A stretch of DNA of 64,000 bases from Saccharopolyspora gloriosae. GTDB lineage: Bacteria; Actinomycetota; Actinomycetes; Mycobacteriales; Pseudonocardiaceae. The notes beneath the pieces were generated by a model, which was not told the DNA's origin, did not search any database, and saw only the letters and a program-made list of their open reading frames with translations. This document shows, one piece after another, positions 53,500 through 62,920 of the stretch. Position 1 is the stretch's first letter, and each line of letters begins with the position of its first letter. The stretch is taken from positions 372,001 through 436,000 of the forward strand of contig NZ_JACHIV010000001.1 in the NCBI RefSeq assembly GCF_014203325.1. The letters are read 5' to 3'. The translations under genes were made by a program, and so were the position numbers.

Positions 53500-54612
53500 T
53501 CAGGCCGTGGTGGGGCGGGTTCGGGACTGGTGGATGAGGTCGGTGAGGACGGTGGGGAGTTCGGCCGCGTCGAGGTGGGTGCGCACGGCGGTGTGGTTGG
53601 CGTCGAGCCGTGCCTCCGTCGCGGCCGGGTCGCGCAGCAGCTCGGCGATGTCCGCCACGTCGTCGGGGGAGGGGACGTGCAGGCCGAGGGCGCGGAGTTC
53701 GTCGAGCACCGGGTACGGGCCCGCGACGACGAGCCGCCGGGCGGCGGCGGCCTCGGCGACCGGCAGGCCCCAGCCCTCCCACGTCGACGGCAGCAGCACC
53801 AGGTCGGATGCCGCGTACATGTCGGCCTGCTCGGCGACGTGGCCGCGCAGCGGACCGGGCGCGGCGGCGAGCGCGTCCGCCACCGGTCCGGCGGGAGCCG
53901 GGGTGGCGTCGGTGAGCCAGTAGCGCACCGGGGAATCCCACTGCCGGTCGAGGGCGCCGGCGAACGCGACGGCGCCGGGGATGTTCTTGTTCGGTCCCTC
54001 CACCCGAGCCGGGTGCACGATCAGCAGTTCGCCCGGTGCGACCCCGAGCCGCGAGCGGGTGCCGTCGCGGTCGCCGCCGCCGAGCCCGTCGACGTCGACG
54101 CGGTTGTGCACCACGCGCAGCGCCCCGGCCCGGTCCAGTTCGGGCCAGCGCTCCGCGAATTCGCGCGCGGTCCGCTCGTTGATCAGGACGTGCAGGTGCG
54201 CCGGGTGGTGCAGCGGCACGGTGTCGCCGTCGACCGCGCGCAGCGGGGTGCCCTGCCAAGCCGGGTCGTGGTGTCGCAGGATCACCGGGATCGCCGCGTC
54301 GAGCGCGTGCCGCTGCCAAGCGGCGGAGGCGTCGGGGGCGCTCCAGAGCGAACCCGCGTTGTCCAGCACCAGCAGGTCGTGCTCGGCGCAGAGCCGTCGG
54401 ATCGTGCCGTGCGCGACGGGCGGCGGGTCGCCGCCGGGGCGGTCCGCCCACATGCCGGTGACCTCCACGTCACCCGGTTCGTGGTCGACGAAGTGGCCGG
54501 CGGCCCGGGTGACCCGATGCCCCAGGGAGCGCAATGCGGAGATCCACTTGGCGGCCTCGATGCTCACCCCGTCGAACCCGCCCAACCGGTGCGAGACCAG
54601 GCACACCCGCAT
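53500..54612 (-). CDS. Glycosyltransferase, GT4-like (GT-B fold)
   Basis: A 370-residue cytosolic glycosyltransferase. The N-terminal acceptor domain begins MRVCLVSHRLGGFDGVSIEAA. The C-terminal donor domain has LLIVHPARVEGPNKNIPGAV and the GT4 signature YAASDLVLLPSTWEGWGLPVAEAAAA with its EX7E-like end. The sugar donor and acceptor cannot be told. The ATG has GGAGG 5 nt upstream. It precedes the pyruvyl transferase gene on the same strand, with a dispersed repeat between them that may uncouple transcription. Confidence 0.9.
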   Translation of the reverse strand: MRVCLVSHRLGGFDGVSIEAAKWISALRSLGHRVTRAAGHFVDHEPGDVEVTGMWADRPGGDPPPVAHGTIRRLCAEHDLLVLDNAGSLWSAPDASAAWQRHALDAAIPVILRHHDPAWQGTPLRAVDGDTVPLHHPAHLHVLINERTAREFAERWPELDRAGALRVVHNRVDVDGLGGGDRDGTRSRLGVAPGELLIVHPARVEGPNKNIPGAVAFAGALDRQWDSPVRYWLTDATPAPAGPVADALAAAPGPLRGHVAEQADMYAASDLVLLPSTWEGWGLPVAEAAAARRLVVAGPYPVLDELRALGLHVPSPDDVADIAELLRDPAATEARLDANHTAVRTHLDAAELPTVLTDLIHQSRTRPTTA

Positions 54613-54713
54613 GTTTCCTCCGTTGTCCGTCCGATGCCGGTGTCCAGCATGGAGTATTGCGATAGCAGCACGTAAAGGGTCTCGTCACCGGAACCTTGCG
54701 TACAGTCCGCCGC

Positions 54714-55232
54714 ATGCGTCTTCTGGCAACGTTGGGGAGTCTGCGCGCGGTGATCACGGTGATGGTGGCCATCTCCGCCGTGCAGATGGGGCTGGTCGCC
54801 TTCGGCAACCTCACGGACTTCGGAACCAATGCGGAGTTCGTGCAGCACGTGTTCGCAATGGACACGACTTTCAATTCACCCGACGCGATGTGGCGGTCGA
54901 TCACGCATCCCGGACTGGGGACGACCGCGTACATCCTGGTGATCGGATGGGAGGTTCTGATCTCGGTGGTGCTCATCGCGGCGCTCGTCGCGTGGGTCCG
55001 CCCGCACGCCGACGCGCGGGCCGTCGAACGCGCGCGGCAGCTGGCCAGCTTCGGCTGGCTGCTGGAGGTGCTGCTGTTCGGCGGCGGATTCATCGTCATC
55101 GGCGGTGAGTGGTTCATGATGTGGCAATCGGACAAGTGGAACGGTCTGCAGCCCGCGCTGCAGAACCTGATCATCGCGTCGATCGGTTTGCTGCTGGTTC
55201 ACCTGCCGGACAAGGAGAAGGCCGCGGCCTGA
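54714..55232 (+). CDS. DUF2165 family membrane protein
   Basis: A 172-residue small integral membrane protein with four hydrophobic segments (AVITVMVAISAVQMGLVAF; ILVIGWEVLISVVLIAALVA; LLEVLLFGGGFIVIGG; NLIIASIGLLLVHL). The family motif FVQHVFAMDTTF and the C-terminal GEWFMMWQSDKWNG are typical of DUF2165, whose function is unknown. The start is ATG 54714. TACAGT (54701-54706) ends 7 nt before it and there is no ribosome binding site, so it is probably leaderless. It is divergent from the glycosyltransferase with 101 nt between. Confidence 0.88.
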   Translation: MRLLATLGSLRAVITVMVAISAVQMGLVAFGNLTDFGTNAEFVQHVFAMDTTFNSPDAMWRSITHPGLGTTAYILVIGWEVLISVVLIAALVAWVRPHADARAVERARQLASFGWLLEVLLFGGGFIVIGGEWFMMWQSDKWNGLQPALQNLIIASIGLLLVHLPDKEKAAA

Positions 55233-55422
55233 CCTTCGACGGCTCCACCGCGGCGGTCGTGCCGCGGTTTCCGCACTGGGGGCCGGGTGATCGTGGCAGG
55301 AGGGCCGCGATCACCCCGGCTCGAATCAGATTCGCCGGGGCTTTCCGGTCATTTCGGAATGCGGGCGCCGCTTTCGCGCGGAATTCGCCGCGCACCTGCG
55401 CGCGGCGACTAGTGTCGGCTTC

Positions 55423-56568
55423 GTGCGCATTCTCCTTTCGAGCCTGTCCGCTCATGGTCACGTGTTTCCACTGGTCCCGTTGGCGCGCGCCGCACGCGCG
55501 CACGGACATGAAGTCCTCTTCGCCACGGGCGCGCAGTTCGAGCCGACGTTGAGCGGTCTCGGACTGCGAACGGAAGCGGTGGGCGTGCCCATCGGCGCGG
55601 GTTTCGCCGCCGCGAGCGGGAATTCCCCGACCCGGCCGGAACCCGGTTCGGACGAGTGGCTCTCGTTGGTGGTGCGGGTGTTCGGCGCCGAGCTGCCGCG
55701 CAGCTACGCCGCCGATCTGCTGCCGGTGCTGGAGGGCTTCACCCCGGACCTGGTGGTGCACGAGGCGGGCAACCACGGCGCCGCCCTGGCCGCGCGGCAC
55801 GCCGGGATTCCCGGCGTCTGCCACGGGTTCGGGAAGCAGAACCCGGCGCACTTCCCCGGTTTCGACGCGGCGCTGCGCGGTATCGCCGACGAGTTCGGGA
55901 TCGCGCTGCCCGCGGGAGATCTGCGCACCGTCGGCAATCCGTACCTGGACATCTTCCCGGCTTCGCTGCAGGACGCCGAATTCCTCGCCGCGGTGGATCG
56001 GACGCCGCTGCGCCCGGTGCCGTTCGCGGGCGGGGGCGAGCTGCCGCCGCAGGCGGTGGGGCCGCGGACGCGCCCGCTGGTGTACCTGACGCTGGGCACG
56101 GGTTTCGGCGACCCGGCGGTGCTGCGCGCGGCGATCGGCGGGCTCGCCACCCTCGACGTGGACGTGATCGTGGCGGCGGGTCCGAGCGTGGCGGCGGACG
56201 CGCTGGGCGGGCTGCCCGCGAACGTGTCGGTGCACGAATGGGTGCCGCAGGCCGAGCTGCTGGACCACGTCGACCTGGTGGTGCACCACGGCGGCAGCGG
56301 AACGACGCTGGCCGCGCTGGGCGCGGGACTGCCGCAGCTGGTCTTGCCGCAGGGCGCGGACCAGTTCGGCAACGCGGAGACGATCAGCTCGGCCGGCGCG
56401 GGGGCGCAGCTGCTCGGCGCGGAGGTCACGGCGGAAGCGGTGCACGACGCGGCGCGGGCCCTGCTGGCCGACGAGAAGCCCCGCGAAGTCGCCGAGCGGG
56501 TCGCCGCCGAGATCGCCGCGATGCCCTCCCCGGAGGAGATCGCCGCCCGCCTCGCGGACTTCACCTGA
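55423..56568 (+). CDS. Glycosyltransferase, GT1 / macrolide UGT type
   Basis: A 381-residue GT-B enzyme that glycosylates small molecules from NDP-sugars. The N-terminus is MRILLSSLSAHGHVFPLVPLARAARAHGHE. The donor-binding signature VHEWVPQAELLDHVDLVVHHGGSGTTLAAL with LVLPQGADQFGNAE is diagnostic. No polyketide or aglycone genes lie nearby, so the acceptor may be a xenobiotic, as for macrolide-inactivating relatives (inference). The start is GTG 55423. TAGTGT (55410-55415) ends 7 nt before it, which suggests a leaderless mRNA. A perfect 14-bp terminator follows. Confidence 0.9.
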   Translation: MRILLSSLSAHGHVFPLVPLARAARAHGHEVLFATGAQFEPTLSGLGLRTEAVGVPIGAGFAAASGNSPTRPEPGSDEWLSLVVRVFGAELPRSYAADLLPVLEGFTPDLVVHEAGNHGAALAARHAGIPGVCHGFGKQNPAHFPGFDAALRGIADEFGIALPAGDLRTVGNPYLDIFPASLQDAEFLAAVDRTPLRPVPFAGGGELPPQAVGPRTRPLVYLTLGTGFGDPAVLRAAIGGLATLDVDVIVAAGPSVAADALGGLPANVSVHEWVPQAELLDHVDLVVHHGGSGTTLAALGAGLPQLVLPQGADQFGNAETISSAGAGAQLLGAEVTAEAVHDAARALLADEKPREVAERVAAEIAAMPSPEEIAARLADFT

Positions 56569-56573
56569 TCCGC

Positions 56574-56613
56574 AGACGGCCGCACGTCACCCCCAGCGGA
56601 CGTGCGGCCGTCT
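56574..56613. terminator. Terminator after the GT1 gene (bidirectional)
   Basis: AGACGGCCGCACGT (56574-56587) and ACGTGCGGCCGTCT (56600-56613) form a perfect 14-bp stem with a 12-nt loop, between the convergent GT1 gene and the maleylpyruvate isomerase-like gene. Confidence 0.85.
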
Positions 56614-56642
56614 CCGGTTCCGACGGTGCGCGCGGGCGGGAT

Positions 56643-57206
56643 TCATCGCGGGTCGCGGCCGAGGAAGCCCAGCAGGCGGTCCGGTGCGCTCGCGCCCGGC
56701 GGCAGCGCGATCGGCGCCTCGAACCGGCCCGGCCGGTCCTCGTCGGCGACGAGCAGCGCGACCAGCGGCAGCAGGTCGTCGGCGAGCGCCGTCGGCAGCG
56801 GCCGGTGTTGCCCGCTGGAGCGGGCGATGTCCCAGCCGTGCACCGCGATCTCCAGCGCACCGGTGCCGACGACGACGCACCGGGGCACTTCTGCGCCGAA
56901 CACCGCCACCGGGTCGACGTCGACCGCCGCGTTCCACGCCCCGAGCAACCGCCTGGAGCGGTCCCGCAGCGACCGCGTCGGATCCGCTTCCGGCTGAGCC
57001 TGCGCGGCGAGCCCGATCCGGCCGCCGACGGCCTCGCCGAGCACCGCGACCGAGTCGTCCAGGTGCGCCAGCAGCGCCCGCAGGTCCCATCCCGCGCACG
57101 GCGTCGGCCTGGTCAGCGCCGCCACCGGCACCTCGTGCAGCACGCCTGCCAAGTAGTCCACGGCGCGTTCCAGCAGGGCGACGCCGCCGAGCACGCGCGG
57201 CGCCAC
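56643..57206 (-). CDS. TIGR03086-type mycothiol-dependent enzyme relative (MDMPI_N fold)
   Basis: A 187-residue DinB/MDMPI-fold protein. The signature TPCAGWDLRALLAHLDD holds the first metal histidine, and the later ALEIAVHGWDIARSSG holds the others. Such proteins resemble mycothiol-dependent maleylpyruvate isomerase, but the substrate is unknown. The start is GTG 57206 with GGAGGGG 6 nt upstream; a GTG five codons earlier overlaps that site. It lies 22 nt after the sigma factor gene on the same strand, so it is cotranscribed and may be a target or modulator of that sigma factor (inference). Confidence 0.85.
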   Translation of the reverse strand: MAPRVLGGVALLERAVDYLAGVLHEVPVAALTRPTPCAGWDLRALLAHLDDSVAVLGEAVGGRIGLAAQAQPEADPTRSLRDRSRRLLGAWNAAVDVDPVAVFGAEVPRCVVVGTGALEIAVHGWDIARSSGQHRPLPTALADDLLPLVALLVADEDRPGRFEAPIALPPGASAPDRLLGFLGRDPR

Positions 57207-57228
57207 CGGATTCCCCTCCACGGCGCGG

Positions 57229-58227
57229 TCAGCGCGCCGCGCGGATGTCGGCGAGCAGCTGCGCGGGCAGGCCGAACGTCTCGAACAGTGCGGCGTCGAA
57301 GAACGCCGCGACGTGCTCGACGAGGTCCCCGCGCATCGTGAGCACCTGCAGCTGGAACGGCTGGAAATCGCCGCGCTCGTCGCGCATGTACACGCCGAAC
57401 GCGGGCTGGCCGTTCGCGGCGGTGCGGACCAGCCGCATGTCGCCGGGGCCCGCGGGGCAGCGCTGCGCGATGAGCCTGCCGATCGGTTCCGGCCCCTGGT
57501 ACCAGCCGGTGAACGGCGGCATCTCCCACACCGCGTCGGAGGTGAACAGCTCGACGATGGTCGGCACGTCCTTCGCCTCGAACGCGGTGACCCACTGCTC
57601 CAGCAGGGCGCGCTGGTGCGGCGTGGCCGGACCGGTGGTGCTCTCCGGAGCGGGCGCGACCTGGTCGAGCTGGGCGCGGGCGCGTTGCAGGCTGCTGTTG
57701 ACCGACGCGGTGCTGGTGCCGAGCAGCTCGGCGACCTCCGCCGCGCGCCAGCGCAGCACCTCCCGCAGCAGCAGCACCGCGCGTTGCCGCGGCGGCAGGT
57801 GCTGCAGCGCGGCGACCAGCGCCAGCCGGGTGTGCTCCCGGGAGGTCACCACGTCGGCCGGGTCGTTCCCGGCGGGCAGCATCGCGTCCGGCACCGGTTC
57901 CAGCCAGGGCACTTCGCCGCGTTCCACCAGGTCCTCCGCCGGATCGGAGCTGGGATTGCCGAGCCCGGTGGGCAGCGGTCTGCGTCCCCTGCTCTCCAGC
58001 GCCGTCAGGCACGCGGTGGTCGCGATCCGGTGCAGCCAGGTGCGCAGCGACGACCGGCCTTCGAACCGGTCGTAGGCGCGCCAGGCGCGCAGGTAGGTCT
58101 CCTGCACGAGGTCCTCGGCGTCGTGCACCGACCCGAGCATCCGGTAGCAGTGCGCCAGCAGTTCCCGCCGGAACGGGTCCGCCTGCCGCAGGAATTCGTC
58201 GTCTTCGAGGTGCTTCGCCATGGTCAT
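57229..58227 (-). CDS. ECF-type sigma-70 factor with C-terminal SnoaL-like domain (TIGR02960/SigG-like)
   Basis: A 332-residue sigma factor. Region 2 (FRRELLAHCYRMLGSVHDAEDLVQETYLRAWRAYDRFEG) binds the -10 element; region 4 (HLPPRQRAVLLLREVLRWRAAEVAELLGTSTASVNSSLQRAR) binds the -35. From about residue 205 a SnoaL/NTF2-like domain follows (ALLEQWVTAFEAKDVPTIVELFTSDAVWEMPPFTGWYQG). Families with this tail lack a conventional anti-sigma factor, and the domain itself modulates activity. No anti-sigma gene is adjacent here. ATG 58227 or ATG 58221, GGAGG 9 nt upstream. Confidence 0.92.
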   Translation of the reverse strand: MTMAKHLEDDEFLRQADPFRRELLAHCYRMLGSVHDAEDLVQETYLRAWRAYDRFEGRSSLRTWLHRIATTACLTALESRGRRPLPTGLGNPSSDPAEDLVERGEVPWLEPVPDAMLPAGNDPADVVTSREHTRLALVAALQHLPPRQRAVLLLREVLRWRAAEVAELLGTSTASVNSSLQRARAQLDQVAPAPESTTGPATPHQRALLEQWVTAFEAKDVPTIVELFTSDAVWEMPPFTGWYQGPEPIGRLIAQRCPAGPGDMRLVRTAANGQPAFGVYMRDERGDFQPFQLQVLTMRGDLVEHVAAFFDAALFETFGLPAQLLADIRAAR

Positions 58228-58411
58228 GGCCTTCCGCCTCCAACAGGGAGTTCCACTGTAGGTGGGTCGGAAATCGCCTACGAGGTGTTCGGACCGGATC
58301 GGGCCGCGGAACTCATCGCGGATGCGACGGAAGTCGTGAAGCAGGTGACGAAAGTAGTCGAGCGCGCGCCGAACCGGCCGGTGCGGGCGGCCGGGTGCCT
58401 ATCCTCTCCGC

Positions 58412-59614
58412 GTGGTCACCAGCGATGAGCCGCCCCGCACCGACGAGGCACGAATCCGCCGCGCGCACCGGGTGCTGTTCCGGCTCACATTGGCGCTGGC
58501 GGTGCTGGGCGCCGCGTTCGGCTACCTGGTGCTGTCCGGCGATCCGGCGCAGGGCGGTTTGCCGGTGGCGCTGCCGCTGGGCGTGGTCGCGCAGCTCGCC
58601 GCGACGGTCGTGATCGGCCGCTCCGGCTCCCGCCCGCACCTGGGGCTGCTCGCGGTGCTCCTGGTGGCGGCGCTGATGTACCTGCTGGACACGCCGTGGC
58701 GCGCGCTGATGGTCGCGGGCGCCGTGCTGTGGGTGCCGCTGGCGCTGTCCTGGGCGGCGGCGCGCGTGGCCGAGCGGGCCCGCGCGCGGTGGGAGATCGC
58801 GACGTCCGCGGTGGCGGTGCTGGCCTACGCGGTGGTCGCGGGCGCGGGGACCGAGTCGTTCGGGCCGGCCGCGTCGCTGGCGGCGATCGCCCCGGTGCTC
58901 GGCGGCATCGCGACGGTGCTGGCGCGGCGGCTCGCCCAGGCGCGCCGCGATCGGGCGGAGGCGCTGACCCGGGAGCGGGTCGCGGTGGCCCGCCAGGAGC
59001 AGGCGGCGGAGCGGGAACGGCTGTCCGCGGACATGCACGACAACCTCGGGCACGTGCTGACCTTGCTGGTGCTGCACGCCAACGCGCTCGCCGTGAGCAG
59101 TTCGGATCCGGCGGCGCGGGAGGCGGGGCGGCGCATCGGCGAGCTCGGCGGCTCGGGGATGACCGAGCTGCGCCGGTTGCTGGCGCTGCTCGACGACCCC
59201 GATTCGGCGACCGAGCGCCATGCCGCCGGGGAGTCCGAATCGGTGTCCGACCTGGTGGAGCAGGTGCGCGACGCCGGTCAGGCGGTGGAGTTCACCGACG
59301 CCGGAGCGGAACGCGACCTGCCCGCCGTGCTCGCCCGGACCGCGCACCGGGTGGTGCAGGAGGGGCTGACCAACGCCCGCAGGCACGCGCCGGGAGCGAC
59401 GGCCGAGGTGGAGGTGCGCGACGAGGACGAGGCGGTGCGCGTCTGCGTCCGCAACGGTCCGGGCGGTCCGGGCGAACGGGGCGCGGGGCGCGGTCTCGAC
59501 GGCCTGCGCAGGCGGGTCGAGCTGCTCGGCGGCGAGCTGCGCGCCGAACCGCACGAGGACGGCGGGTTCACGCTGCGCGCCACGCTGCCGGTGACGGCGG
59601 CGGCGCGGAGTTGA
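58412..59614 (+). CDS. Orphan sensor histidine kinase, NarL-type (HisKA_3)
   Basis: A 400-residue membrane kinase. Four to six hydrophobic segments lie in the first 165 residues, and there is no extracytoplasmic loop large enough to bind a ligand. The phosphoacceptor is in ERLSADMHDNLGHVLT (His at about 211). The ATPase domain has the N-box VVQEGLTNARRHAPG and the G-box GRGLDGLRRRVELLGG. Kinases of this class normally lie next to a LuxR-type response regulator, but none is within the window. The start is GTG 58412. TATCCT (58400-58405) ends 6 nt before it, so it is leaderless. Confidence 0.9.
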   Translation: MVTSDEPPRTDEARIRRAHRVLFRLTLALAVLGAAFGYLVLSGDPAQGGLPVALPLGVVAQLAATVVIGRSGSRPHLGLLAVLLVAALMYLLDTPWRALMVAGAVLWVPLALSWAAARVAERARARWEIATSAVAVLAYAVVAGAGTESFGPAASLAAIAPVLGGIATVLARRLAQARRDRAEALTRERVAVARQEQAAERERLSADMHDNLGHVLTLLVLHANALAVSSSDPAAREAGRRIGELGGSGMTELRRLLALLDDPDSATERHAAGESESVSDLVEQVRDAGQAVEFTDAGAERDLPAVLARTAHRVVQEGLTNARRHAPGATAEVEVRDEDEAVRVCVRNGPGGPGERGAGRGLDGLRRRVELLGGELRAEPHEDGGFTLRATLPVTAAARS

Positions 59615-59691
59615 TCGCGGCGCGAGCCCGTCCGACACACCGGTGCACGATGGCCCGGATCCGGTCGGGGGCCGCTTCGTAGAATCGCCGG

Positions 59692-61542
59692 GTGACTTCC
59701 GCGCAGAGCAGTCCCGTCGCCGATCCTGCCGCGCCCGACGCGCTGGGGGTGTTGAACCGCGTCTTCGGCTACGACTCGTTCCGGGGGCCGCAGCAGGACA
59801 TCGTCGAGCACGTCATCGCCGGCGGTGACGCGCTGGTCCTGATGCCCACCGGTGGCGGGAAGTCGCTGTGCTACCAGGTTCCGGCGCTGGTCCGGGACGG
59901 TGTCGGCGTGGTCGTGTCGCCGCTGATCGCGCTGATGCAGGACCAGGTGGACGCGCTCACCGAGGTCGGCGTGCGAGCCGGGTTCCTGAACTCCACGCAG
60001 GACGCGGGGGAGCGCCGCGCCGTGGAGGCCGCGTTCCTCAACGGGGAGCTGGACGTGCTCTACCTGGCGCCGGAGCGGTTGCGCGTCGAGTCGACGTTGT
60101 CCTTGCTGGACAAGGGGAACATCTCGCTGTTCGCGATCGACGAGGCGCACTGCGTGGCGCAGTGGGGCCACGACTTCCGCCCGGACTACCTCGCGCTGTC
60201 CATGCTGCACGAGCGCTGGCCGGACGTGCCGCGCATCGCGCTGACCGCCACCGCCACGGAGGCCACCCGCGGTGAGATCGCGACCAGGCTGGACCTGACG
60301 CAGGCGCGGCACTTCGTGGCGAGCTTCGACCGCCCGAACATCCAGTACCGGATCGTCGGCAAGAACGATCCGAAGAAGCAGCTGCTGAACCTGCTGCGCA
60401 CCGAGCACGCCGGGGACGCGGGGATCGTCTACTGCCTGTCGCGGTCGTCGGTGGAGAAGACGGCGGAGTTCCTCAGCCAGAACGGGATCCCGGCCGTGCC
60501 GTACCACGCGGGCCTGGACGGGCGGACCCGCGCGACGCACCAGTCCCGGTTCCTGCGCGAGGAAGGGCTGGTGGTGGTCGCCACCATCGCGTTCGGCATG
60601 GGCATCGACAAGCCCGACGTGCGGTTCGTCGCGCACTTGGACCTGCCGAAGTCGGTGGAGGGCTACTACCAGGAGACCGGCCGAGCGGGGCGCGACGGCC
60701 TCCCGTCCACCGCGTGGCTGGCCTACGGCCTGCAGGACGTCGTCCAGCAGCGCAAGATGATCAACAACTCCGAGGGCGACGACGCGCACCGCAGGCGGCT
60801 GGGCACGCACCTGGAGGCGATGCTCGCGCTGTGCGAGACGGTGGAGTGCCGCCGGGTGCAGCTGCTGGCCTACTTCGGCCAGGACGGCGAGCCCTGCGGC
60901 AACTGCGACACCTGCCTGGCTCCGCCGGAGTCCTGGGACGGCACGATCGCGGCGCAGAAGCTGCTGTCGGCGGTGTACCGGCTGCAGAACGAGCGGCGGC
61001 AGAAGTTCGGCGCCGGGCACGTCATCGACATCCTGCTCGGCAAGCGCAACGACAAGGTCGACCAGCACCGCCACGACGAGCTCACCGTCTTCGGCATCGG
61101 CACCGACCTGCGCGAGGCGGATTGGCGCGGAGTGGTGCGCCAGCTGCTCGCGCAGGGCCTGCTGGCGGTGGAGGGCGACTACGGCACGCTGGTGCTCACC
61201 GCGGCCAGCGGCGAGGTGCTGGGCCGGGAGCGCTCGGTGCGGTTGCGCCGCGAACCGGAGAAGCCCGCGAAGCAGCCGAAGGCCGCCAAGGCGCGCAAGG
61301 CGGACCAGGTCGAGATGCCCGCCGAGGCGGCACCGCTGTTCGAACGCCTCCGCGCCTGGCGCGCGGCCACCGCGAAGGAGCAGGGCGTGCCCGCGTACGT
61401 GATCTTCCACGACGCGGTGCTGCGCCAGGTCGCGGCGCAGCGTCCGTCCACACTGGACGAACTGGGGACCATCAGCGGAGTCGGCCAGAACAAGCTGGAC
61501 AAGTACGGCGAAGCCCTCCTGGGCGCCCTCGCCGAGGAGTGA
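59692..61542 (+). CDS. recQ: ATP-dependent DNA helicase RecQ
   Basis: A 616-residue 3'-5' helicase for recombination and fork repair. Walker [31 protein letters not shown], aromatic loop, and motif VI GRAGRDG are present. The RecQ-C zinc site uses cysteines in CETVECRR and CGNCDTC. A winged helix and a C-terminal HRDC domain ([25 protein letters not shown]) complete it. The start is GTG 59692. TAGAAT (59680-59685), a near-perfect -10, ends 6 nt before it with no ribosome binding site: a clear leaderless candidate. Confidence 0.96.
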   Translation: MTSAQSSPVADPAAPDALGVLNRVFGYDSFRGPQQDIVEHVIAGGDALVLMPTGGGKSLCYQVPALVRDGVGVVVSPLIALMQDQVDALTEVGVRAGFLNSTQDAGERRAVEAAFLNGELDVLYLAPERLRVESTLSLLDKGNISLFAIDEAHCVAQWGHDFRPDYLALSMLHERWPDVPRIALTATATEATRGEIATRLDLTQARHFVASFDRPNIQYRIVGKNDPKKQLLNLLRTEHAGDAGIVYCLSRSSVEKTAEFLSQNGIPAVPYHAGLDGRTRATHQSRFLREEGLVVVATIAFGMGIDKPDVRFVAHLDLPKSVEGYYQETGRAGRDGLPSTAWLAYGLQDVVQQRKMINNSEGDDAHRRRLGTHLEAMLALCETVECRRVQLLAYFGQDGEPCGNCDTCLAPPESWDGTIAAQKLLSAVYRLQNERRQKFGAGHVIDILLGKRNDKVDQHRHDELTVFGIGTDLREADWRGVVRQLLAQGLLAVEGDYGTLVLTAASGEVLGRERSVRLRREPEKPAKQPKAAKARKADQVEMPAEAAPLFERLRAWRAATAKEQGVPAYVIFHDAVLRQVAAQRPSTLDELGTISGVGQNKLDKYGEALLGALAEE

Positions 61543-61778
61543 GTCCGCGCACTTCCCGCGGTGCCGGCCGCGGCGGTGCGCGCAGTGGGGCGGACGGGGC
61601 TCGTGGGGTGGACGCTCCGCGTCGGGGCGATCACGCTGCGTGGTAATGCCCCGCCGCGGCTCGTCCGGGTGCGCGGGCATGGCACCCTGGTAGGGCTGAG
61701 GCCGGTACGCACAGGGCGGGCGCGGCCGTGCAAGCGGGCCCGGGGTTTGACTGCCGGGCGATGACCAGGAGTGGTTGA

Positions 61779-62846
61779 GTGTTCGACTTTATCCTCTATC
61801 CCGTGTCGGCCATCTTGTGGTTCTGGCACAGGGTTTTCGGCACCATGCTGGGGCCGGACAACGGGTTCGCCTGGGCACTGTCGGTGTTCTTCCTGGTGTT
61901 CACGCTGCGCGTGGTGCTGCTCAAACCGGCGATCAGCCAGATGCGCGCCGGCCGGAAGATGGCGAAGTTCTCCCCGCAGATCCAGAAGCTGCGGGAGAAG
62001 CACAAGAACGACAAGCAGCGCATGGCGCAGGAGATGCAGAAGCTGCAGTCCGAGCACGGGGTCAACCCGATCGGTGGCTGCCTTCCCGCTCTGCTGCAGA
62101 TCCCCGTGTTCCTGAGCCTGTTCCACGTCCTGCGCGGGTTCACGCCGCAGGCGCCGAACAACTACATCTTCGACCGCGCCGGGGTCGAGTCGTTCATCAA
62201 CGCCGACATCTTCGGCGCGAAGCTCGGCAACTGGCTGAGCCAGCCCACCGCGGTGCTCGAAGCGTTCGGGACCACGCGGCTGAACATGATCTCGGTCGGC
62301 CTGCCGCTGATGGTGATCGCGTCCATCGCGACGTTCGTCACGATGCGCATGTCGATGAAGCGCCAGACCGACGCCTCCATGGCCAACCCGCAGACGGCCA
62401 TGATGGGCAAGTTCATGATGTACGTCGCGCCGATCGGCACCTTGTTCTCCGGCTGGGTGCTGCCGATCGCGATCGTCCTGTACTTCATGGCGAACAACAT
62501 CTGGACGCTGGGCCAGCAGCACTTCCTGAGCAACAAGATCGACCGCGAGCAGGAGCGGGAGAAGCAGAAGGAGATGGCGGCGAAGAAGGACGCGCCGCGC
62601 CCGAAGCCCGGCCAGAAGCCCGGCCAGGTGGTCAAGAAGGACGCCGAGGACGACGCCTCCGATGACGAGGCCGCGTCCGAGGAGGAGACCGGTTCCACCG
62701 CCACCAACGGCTCCACGCCCGGCAAGGCCACCGCGGCAGCCGGGCAGCGCACCGACGGCCGACAGGTCAACCGGCGCCCGCAGCAGAAGAAGCGACCGGG
62801 CAAGCAGGCCGCGTCGGCGAAGAAGAGCCAGAAGAAACGCCGCTAG
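61779..62846 (+). CDS. yidC: Membrane protein insertase YidC/Oxa1 family (paralogue away from oriC)
   Basis: A 355-residue insertase. The Gram-positive type lacks the large P1 domain. The cytosolic helical hairpin after the first core helix (SQMRAGRKMAKFSPQIQKLREKHKND) and core helices (GCLPALLQIPVFLSLFHVLRGF) are present, with the hydrophilic-groove Arg likely in TLRVVLLKPA. The C-terminal 95 residues are an extremely charged cytosolic tail (acidic, then rich in Lys/Arg/Gln) that could bind the ribosome. The usual oriC-linked genes (rnpA, jag, rsmG) are absent, so this is a second or relocated copy. The start is GTG 61779 with AGGAG upstream. Confidence 0.93.
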   Translation: MFDFILYPVSAILWFWHRVFGTMLGPDNGFAWALSVFFLVFTLRVVLLKPAISQMRAGRKMAKFSPQIQKLREKHKNDKQRMAQEMQKLQSEHGVNPIGGCLPALLQIPVFLSLFHVLRGFTPQAPNNYIFDRAGVESFINADIFGAKLGNWLSQPTAVLEAFGTTRLNMISVGLPLMVIASIATFVTMRMSMKRQTDASMANPQTAMMGKFMMYVAPIGTLFSGWVLPIAIVLYFMANNIWTLGQQHFLSNKIDREQEREKQKEMAAKKDAPRPKPGQKPGQVVKKDAEDDASDDEAASEEETGSTATNGSTPGKATAAAGQRTDGRQVNRRPQQKKRPGKQAASAKKSQKKRR

Positions 62847-62863
62847 CGGCTAAGCAGTCGAAC

Positions 62864-62905
62864 GAAGAGCGGGGCCCCCGACATGGGGACCCCGCTCTTC
62901 TCTTT
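62864..62905 (+). terminator. Terminator of yidC
   Basis: GAAGAGCGGGG (62864-62874) pairs with CCCCGCTCTTC (62890-62900), with further GGCCCC/GGGGAC pairing inside. TCTTT follows. It is a typical intrinsic terminator. Confidence 0.8.
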
Positions 62906-62920
62906 CCAGCTCTTCATCTC

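Noticed and set aside
52481-56568. Secondary-metabolite cluster including GT4, GT1 and pyruvyl transferase genes
   Set aside because: No polyketide, peptide or terpene core enzyme, tailoring oxidase or exporter is present, and the genes are on different strands with separate terminators.
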